This document shows positions 1 to 8,345 of a stretch of 64,000 nucleotides of DNA, piece by piece. A program made the position numbers and the translations under genes. Position 1 is the stretch's first letter. Each line of letters starts with the position of its first letter. The notes under the pieces were generated by a model that did not search any database, was not told the DNA's origin, and saw only the letters and a list, made by a program, of their open reading frames with translations. The stretch comes from Enterobacter cloacae (lineage in GTDB: Bacteria; Pseudomonadota; Gammaproteobacteria; Enterobacterales; Enterobacteriaceae), in NCBI RefSeq assembly GCF_013375935.1, contig NZ_CP056117.1, forward strand, positions 4,526,001-4,590,000. The letters run 5' to 3'.

Positions 1-361
1 ACTCAAAATCACCGTCAATATCGCGGATCTGCTCCAGCAGCGCCTGCGCTTCCTTAGACGGGTGTCCACCGGTCCACAGCAGCGCAAGAACCAGTGAGGT
101 AAATTCGTGACCCAGCGGAGAGCCGGCAAAACGCGGCCCCTGGTCGGAGCCCGGGTTGGCGATCAGGAAAGAAGGCTTACGGACGGCAAGCGCGTTATCT
201 TCCCTGAACGTCACCTTCGGCGACAGCTCGGCGATCTCTGTCAGCAGCGATTTGATTTCTGCCGATTTCGCGCTGTCGTCCAGCGTGGCAATCAGCTCAA
301 CTGGTTTGGTCAGTTTCTCAAGGTAGGCCTTGAGCTGGGTTTTCATGTTAGCGTCGAGCAT
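1..361 (-). CDS. ahpF: alkyl hydroperoxide reductase subunit F, N-terminal part (cut by window edge)
   Basis: The first 120 residues of AhpF, the NADH-dependent flavoprotein that re-reduces AhpC. The protein begins [17 protein letters not shown] and runs off the left edge, so only the N-terminal tandem thioredoxin-fold domain is present; the FAD and NADH domains lie outside. The start ATG (359-361) follows a purine-rich GAGGGAAG ribosome site. It lies 147 bases downstream of ahpC on the same strand, the usual ahpCF operon order. Cytosolic. Identification rests on close similarity to E. coli AhpF. Confidence 0.95.
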   Translation of the reverse strand, partial: MLDANMKTQLKAYLEKLTKPVELIATLDDSAKSAEIKSLLTEIAELSPKVTFREDNALAVRKPSFLIANPGSDQGPRFAGSPLGHEFTSLVLALLWTGGHPSKEAQALLEQIRDIDGDFE

Positions 362-446
362 TATTCTTCCCTCTCTTAAAACGTCATCATGCAAGCCGCC
401 TTACAGGGCCGCCTGAATGCAACTTGCATCATGGTGCTGGAATGAA

Positions 447-466
447 ATGGGCGCAGGTGCGCCCAT
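447..466. terminator. perfect 8-bp stem-loop between ahpC and ahpF
   Basis: ATGGGCGC and GCGCCCAT flank the 4-base loop AGGT. No clear T-run follows on the minus strand, so it is more likely a partial attenuator or a 3' stabilising hairpin for ahpC mRNA than a full terminator. Seen directly; function inferred from its place between the two operon genes. Confidence 0.5.
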
Positions 467-508
467 GTGTAGGCCCGTGCAGGCGTTGTGCCGCCGGGCT
501 TTGCAGGC

Positions 509-1072
509 TTAAATCTTGCCGACCAGGTCCAGGGATGGAGCCAGCGTTGCTTCGCCTTCTTTCCATTTCGCCGGGCATACTTCGCCTGGGTGAGACGCAA
601 CGTACTGAGCCGCTTTCACCTTACGCAGCAGGTCAGACGCATCACGGCCGATACCTTCAGCGGTAACTTCGATAGCCTGGATAATGCCCTGCGGGTCAAC
701 AACGAAGGTGGCACGGTCAGCCAGGCCTTCATCTTCACGCATGTTGTCGAAGTTACGGGTCAGGGCGCCAGTCGGGTCGCCGATCATCGCGTATTTGATT
801 TTCGCGATAGTTTCAGAGCTGCTGTGCCACGCTTTGTGGGTGAAGTGGGTATCGGTAGACACAGAGTAAACGTCTACGCCCAGCTTCTGCAGTTCTTCGT
901 AGTGGTCTGCCACGTCGCCCAGTTCGGTCGGGCAAACGAAGGTGAAGTCAGCCGGATAGAAGAAGAACACGCTCCAGCGGCCTTCGGTATCTTTCTCGGT
1001 TACTTCAATGAACTCACCGTTTTTGAACGCCTGGTTTTTGAAAGGTTTAATTTTGGTGTTAATCAAGGACAT
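509..1072 (-). CDS. ahpC: alkyl hydroperoxide reductase subunit C (2-Cys peroxiredoxin)
   Basis: 187-residue typical 2-Cys peroxiredoxin that reduces H2O2 and organic hydroperoxides in the cytosol and is recycled by AhpF. The peroxidatic cysteine is C47 in [11 protein letters not shown], and the resolving cysteine lies near the C-terminus in [10 protein letters not shown]. The start was set at [11 protein letters not shown] (1072), not the longer frame from 1114, because it matches the family length and has the GGAAGT ribosome site just upstream. In E. coli the gene is activated by OxyR; an AT-rich promoter region lies upstream, but I could not fix an OxyR site by eye. Confidence 0.97.
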   Translation of the reverse strand: MSLINTKIKPFKNQAFKNGEFIEVTEKDTEGRWSVFFFYPADFTFVCPTELGDVADHYEELQKLGVDVYSVSTDTHFTHKAWHSSSETIAKIKYAMIGDPTGALTRNFDNMREDEGLADRATFVVDPQGIIQAIEVTAEGIGRDASDLLRKVKAAQYVASHPGEVCPAKWKEGEATLAPSLDLVGKI

Positions 1073-1220
1073 CTGTACTTCCTCCGTGTTTTCGTTGAGA
1101 TGTAAGGTAACCAACTTTCTTCATCGGGGCTAATGCGTATGCTTTATCAAATCAATCAGCCAAACCTAACAACCCGAACAAGACAACCATGTGAACGAAA
1201 TGCGGGAAAGGCGCAAAAGT

Positions 1221-1245
1221 AAAAAGGCCGCCCCTTGGGGCGGCC
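1221..1245 (-). terminator. strong intrinsic terminator on the minus strand, upstream of ahpC
   Basis: GGCCGCCCC and GGGGCGGCC form a 9-bp GC stem with a very short loop. On the minus strand it is followed by a run of five T (the AAAAA at 1221-1225). It ends some transcript entering from above 1250, before the ahpC promoter. There is no recognised gene there, which suggests a small RNA or short-peptide gene. Confidence 0.7.
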
Positions 1246-1440
1246 CTGATACCTGAACTTCCCACAGGAACTTTCAGTGCCAGCCGGAGCTGGCGTTGCG
1301 TTGCGCTCTACATACCTTTATATCAAGGCCGTAACAGCACGTTGATTACAACACCGCCAACGGCACGGAGCAATCCGCCAGAGGGGCATTCGTGTCTATG
1401 GCTGTGATAGGTTTTACCGAACGCTGCATATGATGCCGTA
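1221..1440 (-). ncRNA. candidate small RNA or short-peptide transcript
   Basis: This is the stretch that would feed the minus-strand terminator at 1221-1245. Reading the minus strand, one frame stays open for about 45 codons and ends at a TGA just below 1330 with LLRAVGGVVINVLLRP. It has no ATG, so it may be a decayed gene, a GTG/TTG-started peptide or chance. The 5' end is arbitrary because I could not place a promoter. I do not recognise a known RNA family. Confidence 0.25.
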
Positions 1441-1709
1441 CAGACGCACCGGCGGGAAAAATAAGAATGAGTGATAAATACTTGTCTATATATAAATGAC
1501 ACTATTTTTATTCAATTCTGTTTTCTCTTTTAAAGATAAAAATACCTTAATACTCTTTGAAGAACTATTTCATTAATCTATCATCGTGATATATTAAGCC
1601 CATATTTAATGATAATTAAGCGAGTTAACCACCAGGATGGTAAATGGTTAACTAAGTTCTATAGTTATCAGTGATGAGATAACGCAACGCAGCACGCTCA
1701 GGATGAAAA

Positions 1710-2609
1710 ATGGCAAACCTCTACGATCTCAAAAAATTCGACCTTAACCTGCTGGTCATATTCGAATGCATATACCAACATCTCAGCATCAGTAAGGCAG
1801 CGGAAACGCTCTACATTACGCCATCAGCAGTCAGCCAGTCGCTACAGCGGCTGCGTAACCAGCTCAACGATCCGCTGTTTATCCGCTCGGGCAAAGGGAT
1901 CACGCCCACGACCGTAGGGGTCAATCTTCATCATCATCTTGAGCAAAACCTTAATCAGCTTGAGCAAACCATCAATATTATGCATGGGTCAGCGCTTAAG
2001 AAGAATTTTGTAATCTATTGCCTTCAGGTTCTGACAACCAACAATCTTATTAACCCCATGAAATTATTGATGAGGGAGCATAATTACGAGATTGAACTTC
2101 ACGATATGCTGCTCTCTGCTGACTCTGCCGAAGACCTGCTTGCGTACCGCAAAGCCGACCTCATTTTCTCGATGGCCCCCGTCAGCAACCGCTCTATGGT
2201 TTGCGTTCCCTATGCTCGCTTCGACGTGATACACGTTTGCAGCCAGGATCATCCGCGTATAAAGGATTTTGCGACCTTAGAAGAACTTCAGGCCGAAAAA
2301 TTTACGATGTTTATGAGCGATGCGGCGGGCGTTAAACACTATCAGTCAAAAACGGAAGAGGTCCATTCTGACAGGACGATCGGTTTTCGCACCGACTCGC
2401 TGTTTTCAATCATGGCTATGGTAAGCGCGTCCCATTTAATTGGATATGTGCCAGAAGCGCTGTTCACCAAATATCAGGACGTATTACGCCTTAAAAGAAT
2501 TGAAACGCCCTTCACGCTGCCGCCTATCGAAGTATTTATGATCTATAACCGTTCCGCGCTTAACAGTTCAGTATTTTCGAAATTCATTGATGAAATCACC
2601 GAGAAGTGA
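1710..2609 (+). CDS. ybdO: LysR-type transcriptional regulator YbdO
   Basis: 299-residue LysR-family regulator. An N-terminal winged helix-turn-helix (about residues 10-70, with SISKAAETLYITPSAVSQSL) is followed by a substrate-binding-like effector domain. Its place next to ybdN-ybdM-ybdL and ahpC matches E. coli ybdO (also called citR in recent literature). The ATG at 1710 has a CAGGA ribosome site 8 bases upstream. It is not in an operon with ahpC, which faces away; ybdN follows on the same strand after 173 bases. The ligand and targets cannot be read from the sequence. Confidence 0.85.
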   Translation: MANLYDLKKFDLNLLVIFECIYQHLSISKAAETLYITPSAVSQSLQRLRNQLNDPLFIRSGKGITPTTVGVNLHHHLEQNLNQLEQTINIMHGSALKKNFVIYCLQVLTTNNLINPMKLLMREHNYEIELHDMLLSADSAEDLLAYRKADLIFSMAPVSNRSMVCVPYARFDVIHVCSQDHPRIKDFATLEELQAEKFTMFMSDAAGVKHYQSKTEEVHSDRTIGFRTDSLFSIMAMVSASHLIGYVPEALFTKYQDVLRLKRIETPFTLPPIEVFMIYNRSALNSSVFSKFIDEITEK

Positions 2610-2617
2610 CGTGATAT

Positions 2618-2636
2618 GGCTGTGGCCCTCACAGCC
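2618..2636 (+). terminator. possible terminator after ybdO
   Basis: GGCTGTG and CACAGCC form a perfect 7-bp stem with a 5-base loop nine bases after the ybdO stop. The following sequence AGTTCATTGCTCTT is only weakly T-rich, so termination may be partial. Confidence 0.4.
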
Positions 2637-2782
2637 AGTTCATTGCTCTTAAATATCACTCCCACTTATAGTTATCGAAAACATTTTTATTTTTGATTTA
2701 CCTGCCTTTATTTTCACTATTATTATTCTCTCTCCTGTATTGACACAACCATCCGGTATTTATTTCCAGGAGGAGTTTGCCC

Positions 2783-4006
2783 TTGTCAATTTATAAGTAT
2801 CCACTCAATCAAAATGTCCTTGAAGCCGCGACAGAGCGCATTACGTGGGCACTTGAGCATTTACCCAGAGTCTGCGTTTCATTTTCAGGGGGCAAGGATT
2901 CCACCGTCATGCTCCATTTAACGGCGCAGCAGGCCCGAAAATTGGGAAAGAAAATCCACGTGCTCTTTATTGACTGGGAAGCGCAGTTCACCTCCACTAT
3001 TGATCATGTGAATAACATGCTCGCGCTGTACGCGGATATCATTGAGAAAAGCTGGTGGGTAGCCCTGCCGCTGACCACGCAGAACTCGCTTTCACAATTC
3101 CAGCCAGAATGGCAGTGCTGGGAGCCGGGTAAAAACTGGGTGCGCCAGCCGCCTGCTGGTGCGGTGACCAGCCCGGACTACTTTGATTTCTATCAGCCGG
3201 GCATGACGTTTGAAGCCTTCGTCCGCGCCTTTTCCGACTGGTTTGCCAAAAAACGCCCTGCCGCCATGATGGTGGGCATCCGCGCCGACGAATCCTACAA
3301 TCGCTTTTTGACTATCGCCAACGCGCGCAAGCAGCGCTTTGCGGATGACAAACCCTGGACGACCGTCGCTCCCGGCGGCCACGCCTGGTACGTCTATCCG
3401 CTTTACGACTGGAAAACCGCCGATATCTGGACATGGTTTGCCAAAACGGGCGGCTGCTATAACCCACTGTATGACCTGATGTTTCAGGCCGGCGTCCCCC
3501 CGCGCTATATGCGCATCTGCGAACCCTTCGGTCCCGAGCAGCGTCAGGGCCTGTGGCTGTATCACGTTGTCGAGCCGGAGCGCTGGGCAACCATGTGCGA
3601 ACGCGCAAGCGGCGTGCGCAGCGGCGGCATCTACGCCGGGCAGGACAATCACTTTTATGGCCACCGCAAAATCCTGAAACCCGACGCGCTCAGCTGGCGA
3701 GCGTACGCCATGCTGCTCCTGGACAGCATGCCGCAGCCCACAGCGGAACATTACCGCAATAAAATCGCCGTTTATCTGCACTGGTATCAGAAGAGAGGCA
3801 TGGCCGATATTCCCGACACCCAGGAGGGCGATATCGGCGCCAGGGATATTCCGTCCTGGCGACGGGTGTGCAAAGTATTGCTCAATAATGACTACTGGTG
3901 TCGTGCCCTTTCATTTAGTCCCAATAAACCGAAGCACTATCAGCGGTACAGCGAACGGATCAAATCTAAACGCAAGGAGTGGGGGATCTTATGCAACAGC
4001 GATTAA
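2783..4006 (+). CDS. ybdN: YbdN, PAPS-reductase-like (PP-loop) protein
   Basis: 407-residue member of the phosphoadenosine-phosphosulfate reductase / PP-loop ATPase fold. The nucleotide-binding loop SGGKDS lies at residues 35-40. The family includes YbdN, IbrA and, more distantly, DndC. The start was placed at TTG 2783 (MSIYKYPLNQ), which matches E. coli YbdN and lies 7 bases after the AGGAGGAG ribosome site; the TTG at 2777 is too close to it. The 3' end overlaps ybdM by 16 bases, so the two are probably co-translated. The substrate is unknown; similarity to sulfate reductases does not show it reduces PAPS. Confidence 0.85.
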   Translation: MSIYKYPLNQNVLEAATERITWALEHLPRVCVSFSGGKDSTVMLHLTAQQARKLGKKIHVLFIDWEAQFTSTIDHVNNMLALYADIIEKSWWVALPLTTQNSLSQFQPEWQCWEPGKNWVRQPPAGAVTSPDYFDFYQPGMTFEAFVRAFSDWFAKKRPAAMMVGIRADESYNRFLTIANARKQRFADDKPWTTVAPGGHAWYVYPLYDWKTADIWTWFAKTGGCYNPLYDLMFQAGVPPRYMRICEPFGPEQRQGLWLYHVVEPERWATMCERASGVRSGGIYAGQDNHFYGHRKILKPDALSWRAYAMLLLDSMPQPTAEHYRNKIAVYLHWYQKRGMADIPDTQEGDIGARDIPSWRRVCKVLLNNDYWCRALSFSPNKPKHYQRYSERIKSKRKEWGILCNSD

Positions 4007-4617
4007 TAAGCGAACTGAATAACTATCTTCAGTCGCTTTCCGAAGATGAACGTATTGAAGCCATTAACGCCTTTCGTCAGGCCATCCATGAAAATAGCCC
4101 TTTTCGCGAACAGCCTGTCGACTGCGTGCTGTGGATCAAACAGGAGGAGATCGGCGCGAATGATTACAACCCCAATAACGTCGCGCCTCCTGAAAAGCGG
4201 CTGCTGTGTCGTTCTCTGGAGATGGACGGCTTCACCCAGCCCATCGTGGTGACGGAAAGTGGTGCCCGCCACTATGAAATCGTCGATGGCTTCCATCGTC
4301 ATGAAATTGGGACCACCCGGGCGGGGCTGAAACGCCAGCTTAAAGGGTATCTTCCGGTCACCTGCCTGCGCAAAGAGCGGCAGAAAAAGTTCGACCGAAT
4401 GGCGGCCACCATTCGCCACAATCGCGCGCGCGGCCGGCATCAGATTCACGCCATGTCAGACATCGTGCGTGAACTGGTGCAGCTTGGCTGGGACAACGTG
4501 AAAATCAGTCAGGAGCTGGGGATGGACAGCGACGAGGTGCTGCGGCTCAAGCAAATCAACGGCCTGCTGGAACTCTTTGCAGACCGTCGTTACTCAGAAG
4601 CCTGGACGGTAAAATAA
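3991..4617 (+). CDS. ybdM: YbdM, ParB/sulfiredoxin-fold protein
   Basis: 208-residue protein with a ParB/sulfiredoxin-like N-terminal domain; the signature is DGFHRHE at residues 99-105. A helical C-terminal part contains a helix-turn-helix-like stretch (NVKISQELGMDSDEVLRLKQ). The ATG at 3991 was preferred to GTG 3979 because the AAGGAG site sits at 3974-3979. It overlaps the end of ybdN. The pair resembles IbrA/IbrB, reported to activate eib genes in E. coli, so a DNA-binding or nucleotide-linked regulatory role is plausible but unproven. Its stop abuts the convergent ybdL stop with no gap. Confidence 0.8.
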   Translation: MQQRLISELNNYLQSLSEDERIEAINAFRQAIHENSPFREQPVDCVLWIKQEEIGANDYNPNNVAPPEKRLLCRSLEMDGFTQPIVVTESGARHYEIVDGFHRHEIGTTRAGLKRQLKGYLPVTCLRKERQKKFDRMAATIRHNRARGRHQIHAMSDIVRELVQLGWDNVKISQELGMDSDEVLRLKQINGLLELFADRRYSEAWTVK

Positions 4618-5778
4618 TCAGAGCGCGCTAAGGCGTTCAGCCGCCGCCAGCAGCGTCGATTCCTGTTTCGCGAAACAGAGACGAATCAGCCTGTGCGGGA
4701 AGGGATCGGCGCAAAAAACGGATAACGGGATTGCCGCTACGCCCACCTCTTTCGTCAGCCACCGGCAGAAGCTGACGTCATCCAGATCGGAAATGGCGCT
4801 GTAGTCGGCCAGCAGGAAATAGGTGCCTTCACACGGCAGGATCTCCAGACGGCTTTGGCTCAGGGCATTTACAAACAGATCCCGACGCGCGCGGTAAAAA
4901 TCCGGCAGCTCGCGGTAGTGTCCGGGCTGGCTGCGCAGCATATCCGCCAGCGCCAGCTGGGCTGGCGTGTTCACCGCAAACGTCAGGTACTGGTGCACTT
5001 TGCGCAGCTCAGCGCTGATGGCGGCGGGCGCCACGCAGTACCCCACCTTCCAGCCGGTCATGTGGTAGGTTTTACCGAATGACGACACCGCAACTGCACG
5101 CTCGCGAAGCTGCGGATGGGCCAGCACGCTGGCGTGACCCTCCTCTGCAAAGCAGATATGCTCATACACCTCGTCGCTCAGAACATAGATTTCACGTTCG
5201 GCGATGGCCTGCCACAGGGCTTCAACGTCGCGCTTTTGCCACACCGTCGCCGAGGGGTTGTGCGGCGTATTCAGGATCACCAGCCGGGTTTTGTCGCTCA
5301 GCAGCGCGGCAAACGCCTGCCAGTCGGGGCGGAAATGCGGCGGCTGGAGCGCCACGCGTTTTACCACGCCCCCTGAAAGCGCGATAGCCGGGGCGTAGCT
5401 ATCGTAGCTCGGGTCAAAACAGATAACCTCATCGCCCGTACGCACCAGGGCGGTTATCGCCGCATACAGCGCTTCGGTCGCCCCTGCGGTTACCGTGATC
5501 TCGCTGTTCGCATCGGGCCTGTGGCCGTACAGCTCAGCCGTCTTATCGGCAATGGCTTCGCGCAGCGCCTGCACGCCGGTCATCGGCGCATACTGATTCG
5601 ATCCCTGCGCAACGTGGTACGCCAGACGCTCCTGCAAAAAGGTCGGGCCGTCAAAGTCCGGGAACCCCTGCGAGAGATTAATGGCGTTGTGCTGCTGCGC
5701 CAGGGCGCTCATCTGCGTAAAGATCGTGGTGCCGAGGCTGGGTAGTTTACTCTTCGGAATCAATGCGTTATCGCTCAC
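4618..5778 (-). CDS. ybdL: methionine aminotransferase YbdL (class I/II PLP enzyme)
   Basis: 386-residue fold-type I PLP aminotransferase. E. coli YbdL prefers methionine, histidine and phenylalanine and can transaminate 2-keto-4-methylthiobutyrate, the last step of methionine salvage. The PLP lysine is in SSFGKTYHMTGWKVGY, and the substrate-binding arginine region RLIRLCFAK is near the C-terminus. It is divergent from mtnB, and the 124-base intergenic region holds tandem MetJ boxes, so both directions may be MetJ-controlled. Placement beside mtnBCD supports the salvage role. Cytosolic. Confidence 0.92.
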   Translation of the reverse strand: MSDNALIPKSKLPSLGTTIFTQMSALAQQHNAINLSQGFPDFDGPTFLQERLAYHVAQGSNQYAPMTGVQALREAIADKTAELYGHRPDANSEITVTAGATEALYAAITALVRTGDEVICFDPSYDSYAPAIALSGGVVKRVALQPPHFRPDWQAFAALLSDKTRLVILNTPHNPSATVWQKRDVEALWQAIAEREIYVLSDEVYEHICFAEEGHASVLAHPQLRERAVAVSSFGKTYHMTGWKVGYCVAPAAISAELRKVHQYLTFAVNTPAQLALADMLRSQPGHYRELPDFYRARRDLFVNALSQSRLEILPCEGTYFLLADYSAISDLDDVSFCRWLTKEVGVAAIPLSVFCADPFPHRLIRLCFAKQESTLLAAAERLSAL

Positions 5779-5845
5779 GGTGCAGTACCTGCATGTAATA
5801 CTTATGTTGCTGACACTATAACACGATGTTAGTCTTTGGCAATCA

Positions 5846-5861
5846 AGACGCTTAGACGTCT
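5846..5861. promoter_or_regulatory. tandem MetJ boxes between ybdL and mtnB
   Basis: AGACGCTT at 5846-5853 and AGACGTCT at 5854-5861 are two adjacent 8-base met boxes; the second is a perfect match to the AGACGTCT consensus. MetJ with S-adenosylmethionine binds such tandem arrays and represses. The site is 42 bases before mtnB and 68 bases from ybdL, so it could control either. Confidence 0.85.
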
Positions 5862-5902
5862 AAACTATATCAATATTCCCGGCCGCCCGGGAGGGAAAGG
5901 AA

Positions 5903-6517
5903 ATGACAGACAACCTGCAACTCACACAGCTGGTCGAGGCCTGCCGCTGGATTGGCGCCAGAGGCTGGGCACCCGCCACCGGCGGTAACATGTCGGTGCG
6001 TCAGGACGAACGTCTGTGCTGGCTCAGCGAATCCGGCAAAGACAAGGGTAGCCTCACCACCGACGATTTTCTTCAGGTGGAGATAGCCACCAGCCGCGCG
6101 CCGTCTGGCCGTAAGCCGTCGGCAGAGACCGGGCTGCACACCCTGATTTATCGCCTTTTCCCGGAGGCCAACGCCGTGCTGCACGTTCACACGGTGAACG
6201 CCACGGTGCTGTCGCGTCTGGTCAACGAGGACGAGCTCAAGATCTACGGTTTTGAGATGCAAAAATCCCTCACCGGGCAGACAACGCATCTGGATACGGT
6301 CGCCATCCCGGTGTTTGATAACGACCAGGACATCGACGCCCTCGCCTCGCGAATCGCCCAATACGCGCAGGAACGCCCGCTTAATTATGGTTTTCTTCTG
6401 CGCGGCCATGGCTTAACCTGCTGGGGACGCGACGTGGCCGAAGCCCGCCGTCATCTGGAAGGACTAGAATTCTTATTTGAATGTGAAATGCGTTTACGAC
6501 AACTGGAGAGAGTATGA
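5903..6517 (+). CDS. mtnB: methylthioribulose-1-phosphate dehydratase
   Basis: 204-residue class II aldolase/adducin-fold enzyme that dehydrates methylthioribulose-1-phosphate to 2,3-diketo-5-methylthiopentyl-1-phosphate. Zinc ligands are visible as H94 and H96 in HVHTVN and a later histidine in [10 protein letters not shown]. The start ATG follows AAAGGAA. It is the first gene of mtnBCD and overlaps mtnC by four bases (ATGA). Tandem MetJ boxes lie just upstream. Cytosolic. Confidence 0.95.
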   Translation: MTDNLQLTQLVEACRWIGARGWAPATGGNMSVRQDERLCWLSESGKDKGSLTTDDFLQVEIATSRAPSGRKPSAETGLHTLIYRLFPEANAVLHVHTVNATVLSRLVNEDELKIYGFEMQKSLTGQTTHLDTVAIPVFDNDQDIDALASRIAQYAQERPLNYGFLLRGHGLTCWGRDVAEARRHLEGLEFLFECEMRLRQLERV

Positions 6518-7203
6518 TTCGCGCGATTGTGACGGATATTGAAGGGACCACCAGCGATATTCGTTTTGTCCATGACGTTTTGTTCCCCTACGCGCGTGAG
6601 CGGCTGGCGGCCTTTGTGACCGCGCAGCAGTACGCCGAGCCGGTCAAATCAATTCTGGACAACCTGCGCGAAGAAATCGACGCTCCCCACGCCAGCATCA
6701 GTGACCTTATCCATACGCTGTTCGCCTTTATGGATGAAGATCGTAAATCCACGACGCTGAAGGCCCTACAGGGAATTATCTGGCAGGACGGCTACGTGAA
6801 CGGCGACTTTACCGGCCATCTCTACCCGGACGTACTGCCCGCGCTGGAAAAATGGAAAGCGCAGGGTATTGATCTGTATGTTTATTCTTCTGGCTCCGTG
6901 GCCGCGCAGAAACTGTTATTTGGCTACAGCGACGAAGGTGATATTACTCATCTGTTCAGCGGCTATTTTGATACGCACATTGGTGCCAAGCGCGAGGTGC
7001 AGTCTTATCAGAACATAGCGGCGCAGACGGGTATCGCCCCGTCGCAGATCCTGTTCCTGTCGGATATTCATCAGGAGCTGGACGCGGCTGAACAGGCTGG
7101 TTTCCGCACCCTGCAGCTGATTCGCGGTGAAGATGACGGCGCGAGCCATCACCATCAGGTTCACCAGTTTGACGAGATTAACCCGGAGCAGATCCCTTCA
7201 TGA
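6514..7203 (+). CDS. mtnC: enolase-phosphatase E1
   Basis: 229-residue HAD-superfamily bifunctional enolase/phosphatase that converts the MtnB product to the acireductone dihydroxy-keto-methylthiopentene. The HAD motif I is DIEGTTSD at residues 8-15, motif II is YSSGS, and motif III with its aspartate lies in [12 protein letters not shown]. It overlaps mtnB and mtnD by four bases each, which implies translational coupling. Magnesium-dependent, cytosolic. Confidence 0.95.
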   Translation: MIRAIVTDIEGTTSDIRFVHDVLFPYARERLAAFVTAQQYAEPVKSILDNLREEIDAPHASISDLIHTLFAFMDEDRKSTTLKALQGIIWQDGYVNGDFTGHLYPDVLPALEKWKAQGIDLYVYSSGSVAAQKLLFGYSDEGDITHLFSGYFDTHIGAKREVQSYQNIAAQTGIAPSQILFLSDIHQELDAAEQAGFRTLQLIRGEDDGASHHHQVHQFDEINPEQIPS

Positions 7204-7766
7204 GCGCATTGACCATTTATTCTGATAAAGACGCGAGTAAGCCCCTGTGGCACAGCACCGACGCTGCCGGAATCGCCCAACGGCTCAACGCCAAAGGCGT
7301 GCGTTTTGAGCGCTGGGCGGCGGATCGTGATATAGGACAGGATCCCGCACCCGAGGCGGTGATCGAAGCCTATCAGCATGCGATCGATAAGCTGGTGGCG
7401 GAAAAAGGCTATCAGAGCTGGGACGTGATTAGCCTGCGCGCCGACAACCCGCAGAAAGACGCGCTGCGCGCGAAGTTCCTGAACGAGCACACCCACGGGG
7501 AAGACGAAGTGCGCTTTTTCGTGGAAGGCGCGGGATTGTTCTGCCTGCACATTGGCGATGAGGTGTACCAGGTGCTGTGCGTGAAAAACGACCTGATCTC
7601 CGTACCGGCGGGCACGCCGCACTGGTTTGATATGGGTTCCGAGCCTAACTTTACGGCCATTCGTATATTCGATAATCCGGAGGGCTGGGTGGCCCAGTTT
7701 ACCGGTGATGCAATTGCGGATGCGTATCCGCGCCTGGCCCAGGTGAAAGCAAAACCGCAGCTATAG
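7200..7766 (+). CDS. mtnD: acireductone dioxygenase
   Basis: 188-residue cupin that cleaves acireductone; the Fe form gives formate and 2-keto-4-methylthiobutyrate, the Ni form an off-pathway product. The metal ligands are H97, H99 and E103 in [11 protein letters not shown], and H141 in GTPHWFDMG. It ends the mtnBCD operon. The last codons (VKAKPQL) and the stop lie inside the terminator stem of a repeat element also found after fepA, so the C-terminal tail may have been set by that element. Confidence 0.95.
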   Translation: MSALTIYSDKDASKPLWHSTDAAGIAQRLNAKGVRFERWAADRDIGQDPAPEAVIEAYQHAIDKLVAEKGYQSWDVISLRADNPQKDALRAKFLNEHTHGEDEVRFFVEGAGLFCLHIGDEVYQVLCVKNDLISVPAGTPHWFDMGSEPNFTAIRIFDNPEGWVAQFTGDAIADAYPRLAQVKAKPQL

Positions 7767-7777
7767 CTGCGGTTTTT
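7753..7777 (+). terminator. mtnBCD intrinsic terminator
   Basis: AACCGCAGC and GCTGCGGTT form a 9-bp stem around a TATA loop, followed by TTTTT. The mtnD stop codon TAG (7764-7766) lies in the loop/stem, so termination structure and coding end overlap. Confidence 0.9.
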
Positions 7778-7784
7778 AATGTTT

Positions 7785-7826
7785 GCTCCCTCTCCCTGTG
7801 GGAGAGGGCTGGGGTGAGGGCATCAG
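7785..7826. repeat. dispersed CCCTCTCCC palindromic repeat, copy at mtnD 3' end
   Basis: CTCCCTCTCCC, TG, GGGAGAGGG then CTGGGGTGAGGG. The same palindrome recurs at about 16243, 23024, 27788, 33888, 38077, 45872, 45953, 46034 and 58580. Together with the preceding terminator T-run and AATGTTTG it matches the composite after fepA. It looks like a REP-type intergenic element; no transposase is nearby. Confidence 0.85.
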
Positions 7827-7832
7827 CGCGCA

Positions 7833-8303
7833 TTACCCCTTCAATCCCTTCACATACCCCACCAGCTGATCCAGCACTATCCCCCACCCTTCATGAAAGC
7901 CCATCTGCTCATGCTGCTCGCGAATTTCCCGGGTTGGATGGCGCGCAATCGCCGTATAGCGGGTTTTGCCTTCTCCGACATCTTCCAGCAATAAAATCGC
8001 CGTCATAAACGGCTTTTCGGCCGGCTTCCACCCTTCGGTATAGCCGTCGGTAAAAACCAGCTTATTGCCGGGATCGATTTCAAGGAACACGCCCCGGTTA
8101 TCCATCCGCTGCCCGTCCACGTCGAAAACGGTATTGAACCGTCCGCCCACGCGCAGATCGAGATCGCATTCGATCACCTTATGGGGGGCAGGAATAAAGA
8201 AGTTCTTGATATGCTCTGGCGTGGTCCAGCAGAGCCATAGCAGGTCGCGCGGTGCGTCCACCACGCGTTCAAGTTTTAAGTCAGTTTCAGGATCGAGCGT
8301 CAC
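7833..8303 (-). CDS. AHSA1/START-domain (SRPBCC) protein
   Basis: 156-residue member of the AHSA1 (activator of Hsp90 ATPase homologue 1-like) SRPBCC hydrophobic-ligand-binding fold. Characteristic features are the opening LERVVDAPRDLLWLCWTTPE, the central LRVGGRFNT and the C-terminal helix segment MGFHEGWGIVLDQL. It begins with GTG at 8303, 7 bases after an AGAGGA ribosome site. It is convergent with mtnD and 42 bases upstream of mtnA on the same strand as mtnA, but after mtnA's stop, so it is a separate unit. Ligand and role are unknown. Confidence 0.8.
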   Translation of the reverse strand: MTLDPETDLKLERVVDAPRDLLWLCWTTPEHIKNFFIPAPHKVIECDLDLRVGGRFNTVFDVDGQRMDNRGVFLEIDPGNKLVFTDGYTEGWKPAEKPFMTAILLLEDVGEGKTRYTAIARHPTREIREQHEQMGFHEGWGIVLDQLVGYVKGLKG

Positions 8304-8345
8304 GATATCGTCCTCTTAAGGGAACCCCTTAAAGGATAGCCGGAC

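Larger units (their letters stand above)
1073..1709. other. 637-base gap between ahpC and ybdO; no dsbG
   Basis: In E. coli dsbG occupies this position. Here no DsbG-like frame is visible on either strand. The half near ahpC contains a strong minus-strand terminator (1221-1245) preceded by a GC-rich stretch (about 1250-1440). The half near ybdO (about 1440-1700) is AT-rich and probably carries promoters. No other gene was recognised. Confidence 0.6.
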
